From positions 1-40,384 of the forward strand of contig JADHTJ010000026.1 in assembly GCA_016785015.1 (NCBI GenBank): a stretch of DNA of 40,384 bases. Reading direction: 5' to 3'. The position numbers were made by a program, and so were the translations under genes. The stretch comes from Anaerolineales bacterium. Lineage in GTDB: Bacteria > Chloroflexota > Anaerolineae > Anaerolineales > UBA11858. The notes beneath the pieces are model-generated. The model saw nothing but the letters and a program-made list of their open reading frames with translations. It made no database searches and had not been told where the DNA came from. The number at the start of each line of letters is the position of its first letter. Positions within the stretch are counted from its first letter, which is position 1. Of the stretch, positions 24,157-33,248 are shown one piece after another.

Positions 24157-24162
24157 ATAGAA

Positions 24163-24168
24163 ATTATA
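24163..24168 (-). promoter_or_regulatory. -10 box of the thioesterase operon, leaderless spacing
   Basis: On the minus strand TATAAT is followed by six bases (TTCTAT) and the ATG. The expected +1 therefore falls at the start codon. The -35 hexamer is weak. Confidence 0.6.
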
Positions 24169-24188
24169 CCTCTTGAAATTCCCTGTGC

Positions 24189-24217
24189 TTTACGTTTTAC
24201 TCTTTCCGAATTAGAAT
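24189..24217 (+). promoter_or_regulatory. Promoter of the TPR-CopD-glycosyltransferase unit
   Basis: TTTACG (24189-24194) and TAGAAT (24212-24217) are 17 bp apart; the -10 ends 9 bases before the ATG at 24227, again leaving almost no 5' leader. It overlaps the divergent thioesterase promoter region. Confidence 0.6.
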
Positions 24218-24226
24218 TGGCTCGCT

Positions 24227-25231
24227 ATGGACGACCAACTCAACAAAACACAACCCACAAAAATTGACTCCTCGGTAGGAGGAGATACATCTCCAATTAA
24301 GATTGATGGTACGATCAACGATTCCCAACCTAAAAAGAAGGGACGCCCCTGGCTACGGAGGGGCGGGATTGTGTTCCTTGGGCTTATTCTTGTTCTCGTA
24401 GTGGGCGGATTCCTTGGTTATCAGGACGGCCTCAACCGAAGGAAAAACCAGGAATCATTCCAACTGGCAGTAGCTGTCGCTGAGCAATATGAACTTGGTG
24501 TATTAGATCTTAAAGCCGGCCGCTACGAAGTGGCGCGCCAGCGCTTTGAGTATGTGATTGGCCTAGACCCCAGTTATCCGGGCGTCCTGGACCGGCTGGC
24601 CGAAACTCTCCTGGTGCTCAATGTCACGGCTACTCCTACGCCGGCCCCGCTGCCAACTTCCATTGAGCCAACTCCCACACCCGATTCGCGCGCTGAAGAG
24701 GAACTCTTCGCCCAAGCTGAGAATTATGTGGCTGCCGGGGAATGGGATTTGGTTATTGAAACCCTTGAGAATCTGCGCAAGAAAAACCCCGATCACCGAC
24801 CCGTTGAAATTGACGGCATGCTCTACTTGTCCTTGCGCCAGCGCGGTGTACAAAAAATCGGCCTGGGAAATCTTGAAGGCGGCATCTATGATCTCGCCCT
24901 GGCAGAAAGCTTTGGTGTGTTGGATGCTGAAGCGGATGGCTTCCGCACCTGGGCAAGTCTCTACATTACAGGAGCAAGTTTCTGGGATGTAGACTGGGGA
25001 CAGGCGGTCTACTATTTCGAGCAGCTTGTTAGCATGACGCCCAACTTGCACGACGGCACTGGATACAACACGGCCCAACGCTATGTTGACGCCTTACAAA
25101 ATTATGGAGATTTCCTTGAATCGCAAGGATTATCGTGTGAGGCGTATCCAGTTTGGGATAAAGCTTATCAATACACTGGCAATGCTGCCTACCAAGAGAA
25201 ATCCCAGAGTGCACAAGATATTTGTGAATAA
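24227..25231 (+). CDS. Membrane-anchored TPR protein with Thr/Pro linker
   Basis: The 334-residue protein has a polar N-terminal cytoplasmic segment of about 45 residues, one transmembrane helix near 47-66 (GGIVFLGLILVLVVGGFLGY), a first TPR-like unit (YELGVLDLKAGRYEVARQRF), a linker rich in TPTP (about 125-150) and further TPR-like helices to a Cys-containing C-terminus. It resembles the two TPR proteins at 8378-10957 in design. It is first in an operon with a CopD-like membrane protein 21 bases downstream. Function unknown; an envelope scaffold is plausible. Confidence 0.75.
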   Translation: MDDQLNKTQPTKIDSSVGGDTSPIKIDGTINDSQPKKKGRPWLRRGGIVFLGLILVLVVGGFLGYQDGLNRRKNQESFQLAVAVAEQYELGVLDLKAGRYEVARQRFEYVIGLDPSYPGVLDRLAETLLVLNVTATPTPAPLPTSIEPTPTPDSRAEEELFAQAENYVAAGEWDLVIETLENLRKKNPDHRPVEIDGMLYLSLRQRGVQKIGLGNLEGGIYDLALAESFGVLDAEADGFRTWASLYITGASFWDVDWGQAVYYFEQLVSMTPNLHDGTGYNTAQRYVDALQNYGDFLESQGLSCEAYPVWDKAYQYTGNAAYQEKSQSAQDICE

Positions 25232-25252
25232 GAGGAGACCTCAGTTCGCCAG

Positions 25253-25759
25253 ATGAACACCCCTACCTGGGCTCTCACCAGCGCTTATTGGTTGCATATG
25301 TTGGCCACCGTCATTTGGATCGGTGGCCTTGCTATATTGACTTTATTAGTCATTCCCGCGGCACGAAAAATACTAGATGAAATCACGTACGCCACCTTCC
25401 TTGAAAATGTGCAGCGCCGCTTAGATCCATTGGCCTGGTTTAGTGTCGTTGTGCTGCTAGGCAGCGGTATGCTGCAGATGAGTGCTAACCCCAATTACGA
25501 TGGTTTTCTAGCCGTCAATAATCCGTGGGGTTGGGCAATCCTGGTCAAACACATTGTTTTTGGGTTGATGGTGCTCTCCAGCGGCTATGTCACTTGGGGG
25601 ATCATGCCATCCATGCGTAGGGCCGCCTTTCGCCAAGCGCGCCACCAAGATGCGCCCGAGATTGCATCTTTCCAAAAGCGCGAATGGCTGTTCCTGCGCT
25701 TGAACCTGACTCTGGGAATCATCGTTCTGGCACTAACTGCACTGGCGCGCGCATCCTAA
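25253..25759 (+). CDS. CopD-like integral membrane protein
   Basis: The 168-residue product has four hydrophobic segments. The first contains YWLHMLATVIWIGGLAILTL, where a His before a WIGG turn is typical of the CopD/HemJ-like (copper resistance D domain) group. A second conserved His lies in VKHIVFGLMV. The role is unknown; heme or copper binding is possible for the family. It follows the TPR gene by 21 bases and precedes the glycosyltransferase by 8 bases, so the three are probably co-transcribed. Confidence 0.68.
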   Translation: MNTPTWALTSAYWLHMLATVIWIGGLAILTLLVIPAARKILDEITYATFLENVQRRLDPLAWFSVVVLLGSGMLQMSANPNYDGFLAVNNPWGWAILVKHIVFGLMVLSSGYVTWGIMPSMRRAAFRQARHQDAPEIASFQKREWLFLRLNLTLGIIVLALTALARAS

Positions 25760-25767
25760 ATGCTTCC

Positions 25768-27288
25768 ATGATCCAAACAGTGATCACCAAGATAAAGGCA
25801 AGTCATATTACTGCCCAATTAATATTAGGCATCTTCATTAGTGGGGGGATTTATGGCGCTTTCACGGTCGCCTTCCCCCTGGCAAAATACTACAATACCG
25901 TACCCCCTTTAGATTATACAAAACTGACTAATTATTCGTTTGCCGGATTGCTGGCCTATATCTTCGGAATCGGCATTCTCTTTTGGATTTACATCTGGAT
26001 TCTGAGGCAGGTAATCCAACAGCAGATTAAATTCGACGTTCGATTTGTCTTGGTCTCCAGTGCAATTTTCGCGCTGATCCTGGTTTTTTCTTATCCCCAG
26101 ACGGCCATTGACATCTTCATCTATGCCATCCGTACTCGGGGATGGGGCCTTTACGGCATGCAGCCGCTGGCAACCGCGCCGGAAATGCTGCCTGCCAACG
26201 AACAGTGGTTGGGGTTGGCCGGGGAGTGGCTGGATGCGGCATCTCCCTATGGCCCAGTGTGGGAGTGGTTATCATTAGGCGCATTCCACTTGAGCAAGGG
26301 CCATTTCTTGGGCCATTTATTTGCCCTGAAAGGAATCACTGCCTTTGCATATCTGGGCTGCATCTGGTTGGTATACCTGATTCTCCGCAATTTACATCCT
26401 GACTGGGCGCTCGCGGGAAGCGTAGCCTTCGCCTGGAATCCATTGGTGCTATTAGAGAGCGTCCAAAACAGCCATAACGATATCGTGATGGTATTTTTTA
26501 CATTGGCTGGGATTTGGACGTATCTAAAGCTGAACCAACACACTGAAACACCGAAGAAGTTGCTCACCGCATTAGCATTTTGCGTATTGATGGCGGCTTC
26601 AATTTTAGTCAAATTTGTGACTCTCGTGATCTTGCCTTTCTTCTTGTTGGCAATCGCAATGAAGAAAGAAAAATGGTACCAAATCATGGTTTCGTTGGCG
26701 GGGTACGGATTGGGTATCACTGCGCTGCTCATCTTGGGGATGCTGCCCCTATGGCCTGGCGTTGATAAATGGGCTGTATTGGAAGCCAACTCTGGGGCTG
26801 GACGTTCTCTATTGGCGCTATTAGTTTTAGCTTTAAAAGGTGCAATGGGCACCAACCCGGCTTTTGCTCTTTCCCGAGGAATTCTCTATGGAATTTGCGG
26901 CTTAGTTTTACTGTACTACATCTGGAAATTGATCATAAAGCGGGATCGCTCGATTGAATTGCCCATCACAGCCAGTTTTTTCCTGCTCTTCACCTATGTC
27001 CTTTTAGCAGCGCCGACTTTCCATGCCTGGTATTTACTCTGGTTTCTGCCCATGGGAACCCTGCTGCTCCCCCGACAACGCTCTCTGGTAGTCGGAATCG
27101 TATTCTCAATCACCGCGCTGTATGCCATACCCTATTTCGAAACCATCCGAGTCTGGATTCCAATTCTGCTGAAGAATCATCTCCTGGGGCATATCATTGG
27201 TGTTTCTCTACTCATCATTCCCCCACTAATTGCACTATTTCAACCTACGAATAAATCGAGTTTTGGGAATCGCGACTACTCACCATAG
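25768..27288 (+). CDS. Polytopic GT-C glycosyltransferase, MptB-like
   Basis: The product from MIQTVITKIKAS is 506 residues with about 12-13 hydrophobic helices. FAWNPLVLLESVQNSHNDIV (about residues 223-242) matches the NP.VL.E...N.HND signature of polyprenol-phosphate-mannose dependent mannosyltransferases of the MptA/MptB group. Such enzymes extend cell-envelope glycans from lipid-linked sugars outside the membrane. The start is chosen right after the preceding stop codon; longer readings overlap the CopD-like gene. There is no clear Shine-Dalgarno, so coupling is likely. It ends 7 bases from the convergent glycosyltransferase gene. Confidence 0.78.
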   Translation: MIQTVITKIKASHITAQLILGIFISGGIYGAFTVAFPLAKYYNTVPPLDYTKLTNYSFAGLLAYIFGIGILFWIYIWILRQVIQQQIKFDVRFVLVSSAIFALILVFSYPQTAIDIFIYAIRTRGWGLYGMQPLATAPEMLPANEQWLGLAGEWLDAASPYGPVWEWLSLGAFHLSKGHFLGHLFALKGITAFAYLGCIWLVYLILRNLHPDWALAGSVAFAWNPLVLLESVQNSHNDIVMVFFTLAGIWTYLKLNQHTETPKKLLTALAFCVLMAASILVKFVTLVILPFFLLAIAMKKEKWYQIMVSLAGYGLGITALLILGMLPLWPGVDKWAVLEANSGAGRSLLALLVLALKGAMGTNPAFALSRGILYGICGLVLLYYIWKLIIKRDRSIELPITASFFLLFTYVLLAAPTFHAWYLLWFLPMGTLLLPRQRSLVVGIVFSITALYAIPYFETIRVWIPILLKNHLLGHIIGVSLLIIPPLIALFQPTNKSSFGNRDYSP

Positions 27289-27295
27289 CGCAGAA

Positions 27296-28792
27296 TCAAT
27301 TTTCACGCGGAGATTGATAAAACTGCCCCGGTTCTTCCGGGTAGTAGTGATACAAGGTTCGTTCTGGAAATGCTTCTGCCAATTTCTTAGCAGGATAATC
27401 GTCCATTGGGGACCAGGCAAAAATGAAAGGGGTCTCCAAAAAGGGGTCAGCGAGATCGAGCAACAAAGCATAATCGCGCCAGTTTTCAGAATGAACCAGG
27501 ATTATTGCTGGGGCGAGTTCCTGCACACTCGAGTCTCTGAACGGCTGCAAAGCACTGGAATCAACTTCGTAAAACTGATGTTCTCGCATCAGCCGTTGAG
27601 GGGTATACCCAATCAAATTCACCGCGATCAACAGCACGAGAATAGCCACCATCCCCAACGAACGAATTTTTCCGAACTTTGATTTGCTGCCTTCGGACTG
27701 GTTGCCCCAACCGGCCAGCCATGCAATCCCCGCAGCGCTGATCAGCGTGAAACCGTACAATCCCTCATATAAATAGCGCGCGCCTGAAATCCAATAGGGT
27801 AAATAAACGATGATCAACCCCAGGGGTACGCCGCCAATCAACCAGGATTTTTTCTGTTTACGCACCGCCCACAACCCAAAGGGAAGAAAAATCCAGGAAA
27901 ATATCCCCCACCCAAAGAGATCGCCTGCCATTTCAGCCAGGCTCAGTTTGGTGTTGATTAGTGCCTGCTTGAGCGTATGACCGCCTTCCAATACACCATG
28001 CCCAGGACCAAACCCAATTTTGTCATATTCCCACCACAGAGTATACGGGTTGCGCAGCGGATTCCCTGTTAGAGAGTGTTGCCAAAGAAAATGCAGGCTC
28101 CCAACAACTAAAGCAACGATGCCAACGGTGAGCACGCGTCGACGAATAGTAGGGGAACCGCGCCACAATAAGATCAATCCGTGAATCGCAAAGGGCAGCG
28201 CCACACCCAGGGCTGTCAGCGGGCGGCTTAGGGCAAAAACTCCAAGAGCGAATCCTGCACCCAAAGATGGCAACCACCTTCGAGTATCGTTCTGTTGATC
28301 CACTACCTCTAGCCAGGTTAACGCAAAGGCCGCGCTGAGAACTAATCCCCAGGGGTGTGAGAGCAGCATCCCTGAGCGCATCAGAAATATAGGTGAAGTG
28401 AGCGTCAATCCCGCGGCAAACAATCCGCATAATTCCCCCAGTATCTTTTTCCCCAACCGATAGGTCAACCATACTGCCAGGCCAGCCAGCAATGGATTGA
28501 CCATCCAGCGCAATCCAAGGCGCTCACCAATAGAAAGCACAACCGGCCAACCCAGGGGGTATTTGCCGAAACGTTGTCCGTTGTGATCAATGACAAAGGG
28601 GACAAAAAATTGATCGGATTCAGGGGGCGAAGAAAGGATGAATTTCCCGCCGGCGATTGCCTGTGCCTGCCAAACGTAGGCATACTCATCTTCAAGATGG
28701 GGCAAACCCTGGAAGATATTTGTGGAAATCCAGGCTGTTATGATGAAAGCGAGAATGCTGAGAAAAAGAGCGATGCGGTCGTATCGACTCAT
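27296..28792 (-). CDS. GT39/ArnT-like membrane glycosyltransferase
   Basis: The roughly 498-residue product from MSRYDRIALF has about 11-12 hydrophobic helices. After the first helix, the luminal loop reads FQGLPHLEDEYAYVWQAQAI; the acidic DEYAY corresponds to the catalytic Asp/Glu region of GT-C enzymes that use lipid-phosphate sugars (PMT/ArnT-like). Then GKYPLGWPVVLSIGE and several helices follow, with a soluble C-terminal part. Acceptor and sugar are unknown. It is 44 bases after the CysQ-like gene. The ribosome site is unclear; a TTG start 12 codons upstream is an alternative. Confidence 0.75.
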   Translation of the reverse strand: MSRYDRIALFLSILAFIITAWISTNIFQGLPHLEDEYAYVWQAQAIAGGKFILSSPPESDQFFVPFVIDHNGQRFGKYPLGWPVVLSIGERLGLRWMVNPLLAGLAVWLTYRLGKKILGELCGLFAAGLTLTSPIFLMRSGMLLSHPWGLVLSAAFALTWLEVVDQQNDTRRWLPSLGAGFALGVFALSRPLTALGVALPFAIHGLILLWRGSPTIRRRVLTVGIVALVVGSLHFLWQHSLTGNPLRNPYTLWWEYDKIGFGPGHGVLEGGHTLKQALINTKLSLAEMAGDLFGWGIFSWIFLPFGLWAVRKQKKSWLIGGVPLGLIIVYLPYWISGARYLYEGLYGFTLISAAGIAWLAGWGNQSEGSKSKFGKIRSLGMVAILVLLIAVNLIGYTPQRLMREHQFYEVDSSALQPFRDSSVQELAPAIILVHSENWRDYALLLDLADPFLETPFIFAWSPMDDYPAKKLAEAFPERTLYHYYPEEPGQFYQSPREN

Positions 28793-28836
28793 AGAAATTG
28801 GAGATTGGAAATTAAGTATTGCTCCCAATAGCGAAT

Positions 28837-29802
28837 TCAGGCGCCAATGGTTTTTAGTGCTTTGAGTGCCGCTTCATGTAGATATCCATTCGTTGCACAG
28901 ATACCTCGATTATCTGCCAGAGTGCGGCCACGGGTGAAGTCGAGCGCTTTGCCATCCAGATCTGTGACTCGCCCGCCTGCTTCTTCGATCACTATAGAGC
29001 CAGCGGCTTGATCCCAAATTTTCTCGCGGTATTCAAGTCGCGATGACGAAAGCAGCCGCAGGTAGATCTCACCTTGACCGGCGGCCAGTACGGCATACTT
29101 AGCTTGACTATCCATACGCACAGGTTCGGCCGCTACGCCTAAGGCATCGGCAAAAACATCGATCTGGCTGACGTTGGTATGAGCGGATTCAAAAGAACGC
29201 AATAAACGCGCTTGAGCAGGATCGATCCGCTCAGAAACAGACAAACGCTCCAAGAGTTTTCCTTCATCGAGCGAAGCCACCCAGGCACCTTGACCACGAG
29301 CGGCAACTACCAGGGAAAGGGAGGCTAAGTTGGGGCAACCCAGCACGCCAACCTGAACTTGACCATCTTCAACCAGGGCAAATGCCACCGCGTACTGATC
29401 ACCGCGCAGAAATCCCTTGGTGCCATCGATGGGGTCTAAGGTCCAATAGCGTGAGGCAGACTCTGCAGAGCCGCGATCAATCCATTGACAGACCGTCTCT
29501 GGCGTTGCTCCATTTGTATAACGCCCCACAAAATCTGCGATTCTTTCCAACGTGGGTCGTTCTTCGGGAGTCTGAAGGACTGAAGAATCTTCCTCTCCGA
29601 TCAGCGCATCAGAGAGGAAGTTTTTCTCTAATAAATTCCCGATCAGAGCCTGCGCAGCAAAATCCGCCACAGTGACTGGAGAACGGTCGTCCTTGGTCAA
29701 CGCCGGAGAGACCATCTCTGCTTGAACTTGTTGTACTAACGCCGAAGCCTGTCGAACGGCATGGATGGCAAATTTAATTTCAGGGTTATTTGTATTAAGC
29801 AT
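28837..29802 (-). CDS. 3'(2'),5'-bisphosphate nucleotidase / inositol-monophosphatase family (CysQ-like)
   Basis: The 321-residue product is a metal-dependent Li-sensitive phosphatase. It shows VADFAAQALI, LIGEEDS (metal-binding Glu residues 70-71), the core DPIDGTKGFLRGDQY (Asp123 and Asp126) and the C-terminal IWDQAAGSIVIEEAGGRVTDLDG motif. DPIDGTKGF with a GDQYA continuation favours 3'-phosphoadenosine 5'-phosphate phosphatases (CysQ/Hal2) over inositol monophosphatase, but substrate is inferred. It lies 60 bases after rimO, with a hairpin in the gap, and before the GT39 gene. Confidence 0.85.
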   Translation of the reverse strand: MLNTNNPEIKFAIHAVRQASALVQQVQAEMVSPALTKDDRSPVTVADFAAQALIGNLLEKNFLSDALIGEEDSSVLQTPEERPTLERIADFVGRYTNGATPETVCQWIDRGSAESASRYWTLDPIDGTKGFLRGDQYAVAFALVEDGQVQVGVLGCPNLASLSLVVAARGQGAWVASLDEGKLLERLSVSERIDPAQARLLRSFESAHTNVSQIDVFADALGVAAEPVRMDSQAKYAVLAAGQGEIYLRLLSSSRLEYREKIWDQAAGSIVIEEAGGRVTDLDGKALDFTRGRTLADNRGICATNGYLHEAALKALKTIGA

Positions 29803-29831
29803 AATTTTTAAAACACTAAACGCAAAGGCGC

Positions 29832-29864
29832 AAAGAGCTAATGGCTGACGGCTATCAGCTCTTT
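29832..29864 (-). repeat. Hairpin at the rimO 3' end
   Basis: AAAGAGCT (29832-29839) and AGCTCTTT (29857-29864) form an 8-bp stem with a 17-base loop overlapping the rimO stop codon. No T-run follows on the minus strand, so termination is doubtful. The neighbouring words CGCAAAGGCGCAAAG are repeat-like. Confidence 0.4.
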
Positions 29865-31212
29865 ATAGTTCAATAATAAGAGGGTTATCTACTACCGCGG
29901 TCAAGTCGTAGACCATCGCACCGGTAATGCGTGCAGGCACCATCGAGCCGATGGCAATCTCATCTTCGATGATGACCATGCCATCGATCTCAGGGGCGTC
30001 GCGATAACTGCGGCCCAAGGAGAGTCCATCGCCCTGGCCTTCGATGAGTACATCCAGAATTTTGCCGACATAACTCTGGTTTCGTTCAAGAGAGATGGAT
30101 TGCTGGCGCTCCATTAGGCGCTCCCAACGCTCTTGCTTAACCTCTTCGGGAACAGGATCGCCTAAAGGTTCGCTAGTTGTACCCGGCTCAAAAGAGAATT
30201 GAAAGGCTCCCACCCGGTCGAAACGAATCTCTTCGATGAAATCCATCAAGGTTTGGAATTCTTCCTCGGTTTCACCGGGGTAGCCGACGATGAAGGTTGT
30301 TCTCAATGCCAGATCAGGCAACATTTCGCGCATATCACTCAAAGTGTTGCGCACCCAATCCATATTGGCGGGGCGACGCATGCGCCGAAGGGTAGCTGGA
30401 TGGGCGTGCTGCAAGGGCATATCCAGGTAAGGCAAAATCTGTTCGTGCGTGGCCATCACCTCGATCAACTCCGCGGTGACATAGCCTGGGTAGGCGTACA
30501 GAATTCGCAGCCAGGGCACATCGGGTACTGCCCTGACCAATTCATCTAATAGCGTTGCTAATCCGTTGCGCATGCCCAAATCGTGCCCATAATCAGTGGT
30601 GTCTTGGGCAATCAAGTTTATCTCATAGGCACCCAATTCCTGCAAAGCAACAGCATCGGCAATGATCGACTCCATCGGTCGGCTGACAGCTGTCCCCTTT
30701 ATCAGCGGTATGGCACAAAAAGCACAGGGGCGTCGGCAGCCATCGGCGATCTTGATATAAGCGCTGGCTCCATGGATGCTGACGCGATTAATTCCGGCTT
30801 CATCCTGACCAACAGTGGGAACTTCGGGGAGATGGTAAACCGGCTCAGGGTGCTTGCTTCCCCGCAAAGTGCTGACCACATCGAGGATATCCATCCAGCG
30901 GCGCGTCCCCAGAATGCCATCGATGCCAGGCACTTGCTGCGCAACTTGCTCGCCATAACGCTGGGTCAGACAGCCCGCGGCGATCAGGATTTGATCATCT
31001 TGTTTAATCGAAGCCAGCGCTTGCAGTGCGTTGAGAGACTCTTCTTTAGCAGGCCCAATGAAGCCGCAAGTGTTGACGATGAGCACACCTGCGTCAGTGG
31101 GATCATCTGTAGGCTGATAACTTGCGTTCATGAGAAGCTGCGCCATTGAGTCCGAGTCGACGGTGTTTTTAGCGCAACCTAATGATAGTAAATGGAATGA
31201 TTTTTTATCCAC
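29863..31212 (-). CDS. rimO: Ribosomal protein uS12 methylthiotransferase RimO
   Basis: RimO is a radical-SAM enzyme with two iron-sulfur clusters that methylthiolates Asp89 of ribosomal protein uS12. The 449-residue product has the N-terminal cluster cysteines Cys13, Cys49 and Cys81, the radical-SAM CxxxCxxC at Cys159, Cys163 and Cys166 (ADGCRRPCAFC), and a C-terminal TRAM domain. SLGCAKNTVDSD and LPYLDMPLQHAHPATLRRMRRP favour RimO over MiaB. The start is GTG, preceded by AAAGG at usable spacing. It is 23 bases after the RodZ-like gene and probably co-transcribed with it. Confidence 0.94.
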   Translation of the reverse strand: MDKKSFHLLSLGCAKNTVDSDSMAQLLMNASYQPTDDPTDAGVLIVNTCGFIGPAKEESLNALQALASIKQDDQILIAAGCLTQRYGEQVAQQVPGIDGILGTRRWMDILDVVSTLRGSKHPEPVYHLPEVPTVGQDEAGINRVSIHGASAYIKIADGCRRPCAFCAIPLIKGTAVSRPMESIIADAVALQELGAYEINLIAQDTTDYGHDLGMRNGLATLLDELVRAVPDVPWLRILYAYPGYVTAELIEVMATHEQILPYLDMPLQHAHPATLRRMRRPANMDWVRNTLSDMREMLPDLALRTTFIVGYPGETEEEFQTLMDFIEEIRFDRVGAFQFSFEPGTTSEPLGDPVPEEVKQERWERLMERQQSISLERNQSYVGKILDVLIEGQGDGLSLGRSYRDAPEIDGMVIIEDEIAIGSMVPARITGAMVYDLTAVVDNPLIIEL

Positions 31213-31235
31213 AAATAAATACCTTTAAAACTCAA

Positions 31236-32492
31236 CTATGGAACCGGGGTTTGGGTGGGGGTGAGCGTAGTTTGTGGTGTTTCTGTTGGCGTAGGTGATA
31301 CTGTCGGTGTAGGGGTTTGAATGCCATCGGCTGCGATAACAAAATTGACAACTTCGCCATAAAATCCCAACACACCCAACTCAGCGCCGTTATAAGTAAT
31401 ATGCAAACCAGCTGCATTTCCCGTCAGAATCTCAACAGTCTCATCACCAGAAAAGGCATAGATCGAGCCAGGTAAGACCCGACCATCAAAATCGACTTCA
31501 CCATCGACAGTGATGCGCATGTATGCCCTTTGGCGGATGGCGATCTGAAGTTGGATCAATTTTTCTGCAGCTTCAAGAACAAAGGGCGATTCAGTGACTT
31601 CAGCAGCCGCCGAATTCGCACCTAAATCCGCATCAGCGGCTTCATCAAGCAAGGAAGGGACCGTCGCAGTTGCTGTTGGTTCAATAGTCGGCGTTGACGA
31701 GGGCAGCAACACATCGGCAATCGATGGCGGGGTAGGCTCTATTTCTTCCGCAGAACGAGTGCCCATAATTCTCGTGACCGCCCATAGTGAGAAAACAATC
31801 AAGAATACGACGATGGAAACAACAATAATAATGTCCCTGGACAGAATCCGTCGCAGCAAACTCTTTTGCTGGGGTTCTCTGCTCACTCGACTGCTGGTTG
31901 GCCGAGATTGACGTCGCTCTGACAACTGGGATTGAAGATCATCTGCAAAACGCAGCAGCAAAGGTTCAGGGTCCAACCCCAGGAACTCGGCATAATTCTT
32001 GAGCATGCCGCTGCCCTGAACAGTTGAAGGGAGCGCATCCATATCACCGCGCTCCAGGGCTTGTAAATAGTGCATGCGTAAATGAGTGTGACGCTCGACA
32101 TCTTCTCGCGAAAGACCCAAGAGTTCTCTTTGTGATCTCAGAGTCTCCCCAACAGCAGCCAAACCTGAAACAGGTTCATCAGCCACTTGAGCTTCAGGTG
32201 TGTCTTCTGTTTGTGCTTCTTCTGACTCGATCTGCTCTTTTGGGGGCATAAAAGTCAGTAAAGCATCCCCCTCCAAGGCATCGAACAGCGGCTGTACATC
32301 GATGCGTAAGAAGCCAGCATAAGAGCGCAAAAACCCGCGCTTTTGCACTCGAGAGGGGATGGTATCGAATTGACCAGCCTCCATCGCGCGCAGATAATGA
32401 AGACGGATATGAGTCTCCTGCGCGACTTGCTCAAGGGTTAGATCAAGAGCCTCGCGGGCATCCCGAAGTTTTTTTCCGACAGCCGCACTCAT
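31236..32492 (-). CDS. RodZ-like protein with two tandem HTH_25 domains
   Basis: The 418-residue product has two Cro/CI-like HTH_25 domains in tandem, residues 2-75 (AVGKKLRDAREALDLTLEQV) and 112-182 (AVGETLRSQRELLGLSREDV), where RodZ normally has one. A transmembrane helix lies at about 220-240, then a Thr/Pro-rich spacer, a DUF4115-like beta domain at about 312-388, and a C-terminal tail of TPT/TPTP repeats. RodZ links MreB to the cell-wall machinery at the inner membrane; here that role is inferred. TATAAT lies 7 bases before the ATG with no Shine-Dalgarno, suggesting a leaderless mRNA. Confidence 0.82.
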   Translation of the reverse strand: MSAAVGKKLRDAREALDLTLEQVAQETHIRLHYLRAMEAGQFDTIPSRVQKRGFLRSYAGFLRIDVQPLFDALEGDALLTFMPPKEQIESEEAQTEDTPEAQVADEPVSGLAAVGETLRSQRELLGLSREDVERHTHLRMHYLQALERGDMDALPSTVQGSGMLKNYAEFLGLDPEPLLLRFADDLQSQLSERRQSRPTSSRVSREPQQKSLLRRILSRDIIIVVSIVVFLIVFSLWAVTRIMGTRSAEEIEPTPPSIADVLLPSSTPTIEPTATATVPSLLDEAADADLGANSAAAEVTESPFVLEAAEKLIQLQIAIRQRAYMRITVDGEVDFDGRVLPGSIYAFSGDETVEILTGNAAGLHITYNGAELGVLGFYGEVVNFVIAADGIQTPTPTVSPTPTETPQTTLTPTQTPVP

Positions 32493-32499
32493 AGGATCA

Positions 32500-32505
32500 A
32501 TTATA
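32500..32505 (-). promoter_or_regulatory. -10 box of the RodZ-like/rimO unit, leaderless spacing
   Basis: On the minus strand TATAAT is followed by seven bases (TGATCCT) and the ATG. It sits directly after the rplI terminator. The -35 region is T-rich and not consensus. Confidence 0.6.
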
Positions 32506-32520
32506 CAAGAGAAAAACACA

Positions 32521-32558
32521 AAAAACGGCCTGGGTGCAAAGTAAGCACTCCCAGGCCG
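32521..32558 (-). terminator. Rho-independent terminator of rplI
   Basis: CGGCCTGGG (32526-32534) pairs with CCCAGGCCG (32550-32558) in a 9-bp GC-rich stem, extended by TGC/GCA after a small bulge. On the minus strand it is followed by a run of T. Confidence 0.92.
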
Positions 32559-32582
32559 AATTTAATCTAGGAAAATTGGTCT

Positions 32583-33248
32583 TTACTCAGTTTCCACGTC
32601 CGCGTCCGCTTCCACTGTCGTGTCAGCATCTTCGTCAGCTTCTTCTTCTTGAGTTTCTGCTCCCGCATCCACTGCCATGGCGGCTTCTTCAGCCTCTTCC
32701 TCTAACTCGTACTCATAGACGGGCCGATCATCGATTTCGAACTCACCCTGTTCTACGGCCTCTGCCAGAGCCTCAGCTTCTTCAATGGCCGCTTCAGGAG
32801 TTTCACCCTCACGGAAAATGATTACGCTGATCTCAGGAACCAAGTCCACGGTCAGGCGAATGCCGACCATATGCTTCCCGATCATACGCAGGGGTTGCGC
32901 ATCGATCTGGTTATGGTTGATATCTTCCTCAACCTCTTTGGAGAGCGCTTCGGCAATCATACGAGTATTAACCGAGCCGTACAATCGGCCTGTTTCGCTG
33001 GCCCGTACGGGGAAGGTAAGGGTGACACCTCGCATCTGATCGGCCAAACCACTCAATTCCTCATTGAGGATATTGCGTTGTTTATCGGCCTCAGTTCGAA
33101 TTCGATCAACCTGATTGAGAGCGCCCGGGGTTGCTAAAACAGCCAAACCCTGTGGGATTAAATAGTTGCGGCCGTATCCATTGGCAACTTTCTTAACATC
33201 ACCGGCACGGCCGAGTTTAAACACGTCTTTCAAAAGTAGTACTTTCAT
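32583..33248 (-). CDS. rplI: Ribosomal protein bL9 with acidic C-terminal extension
   Basis: bL9 binds 23S rRNA at the base of the L1 stalk. The N-terminal domain MKVLLLKDVFKLGRAGDVKK and GYGRNYLIPQGLA is diagnostic, followed by the long connecting helix and the C-terminal domain (VGIRLTVDLVPEISV). bL9 is usually about 150 residues; this one has 221. The extra, from about residue 165, is almost entirely Glu, Asp, Ala and Thr. A weak AAAGGG precedes the start, chosen at the canonical MKV. The gene is alone, flanked by terminators; its usual neighbours rpsF, ssb and rpsR are absent here. Confidence 0.95.
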   Translation of the reverse strand: MKVLLLKDVFKLGRAGDVKKVANGYGRNYLIPQGLAVLATPGALNQVDRIRTEADKQRNILNEELSGLADQMRGVTLTFPVRASETGRLYGSVNTRMIAEALSKEVEEDINHNQIDAQPLRMIGKHMVGIRLTVDLVPEISVIIFREGETPEAAIEEAEALAEAVEQGEFEIDDRPVYEYELEEEAEEAAMAVDAGAETQEEEADEDADTTVEADADVETE

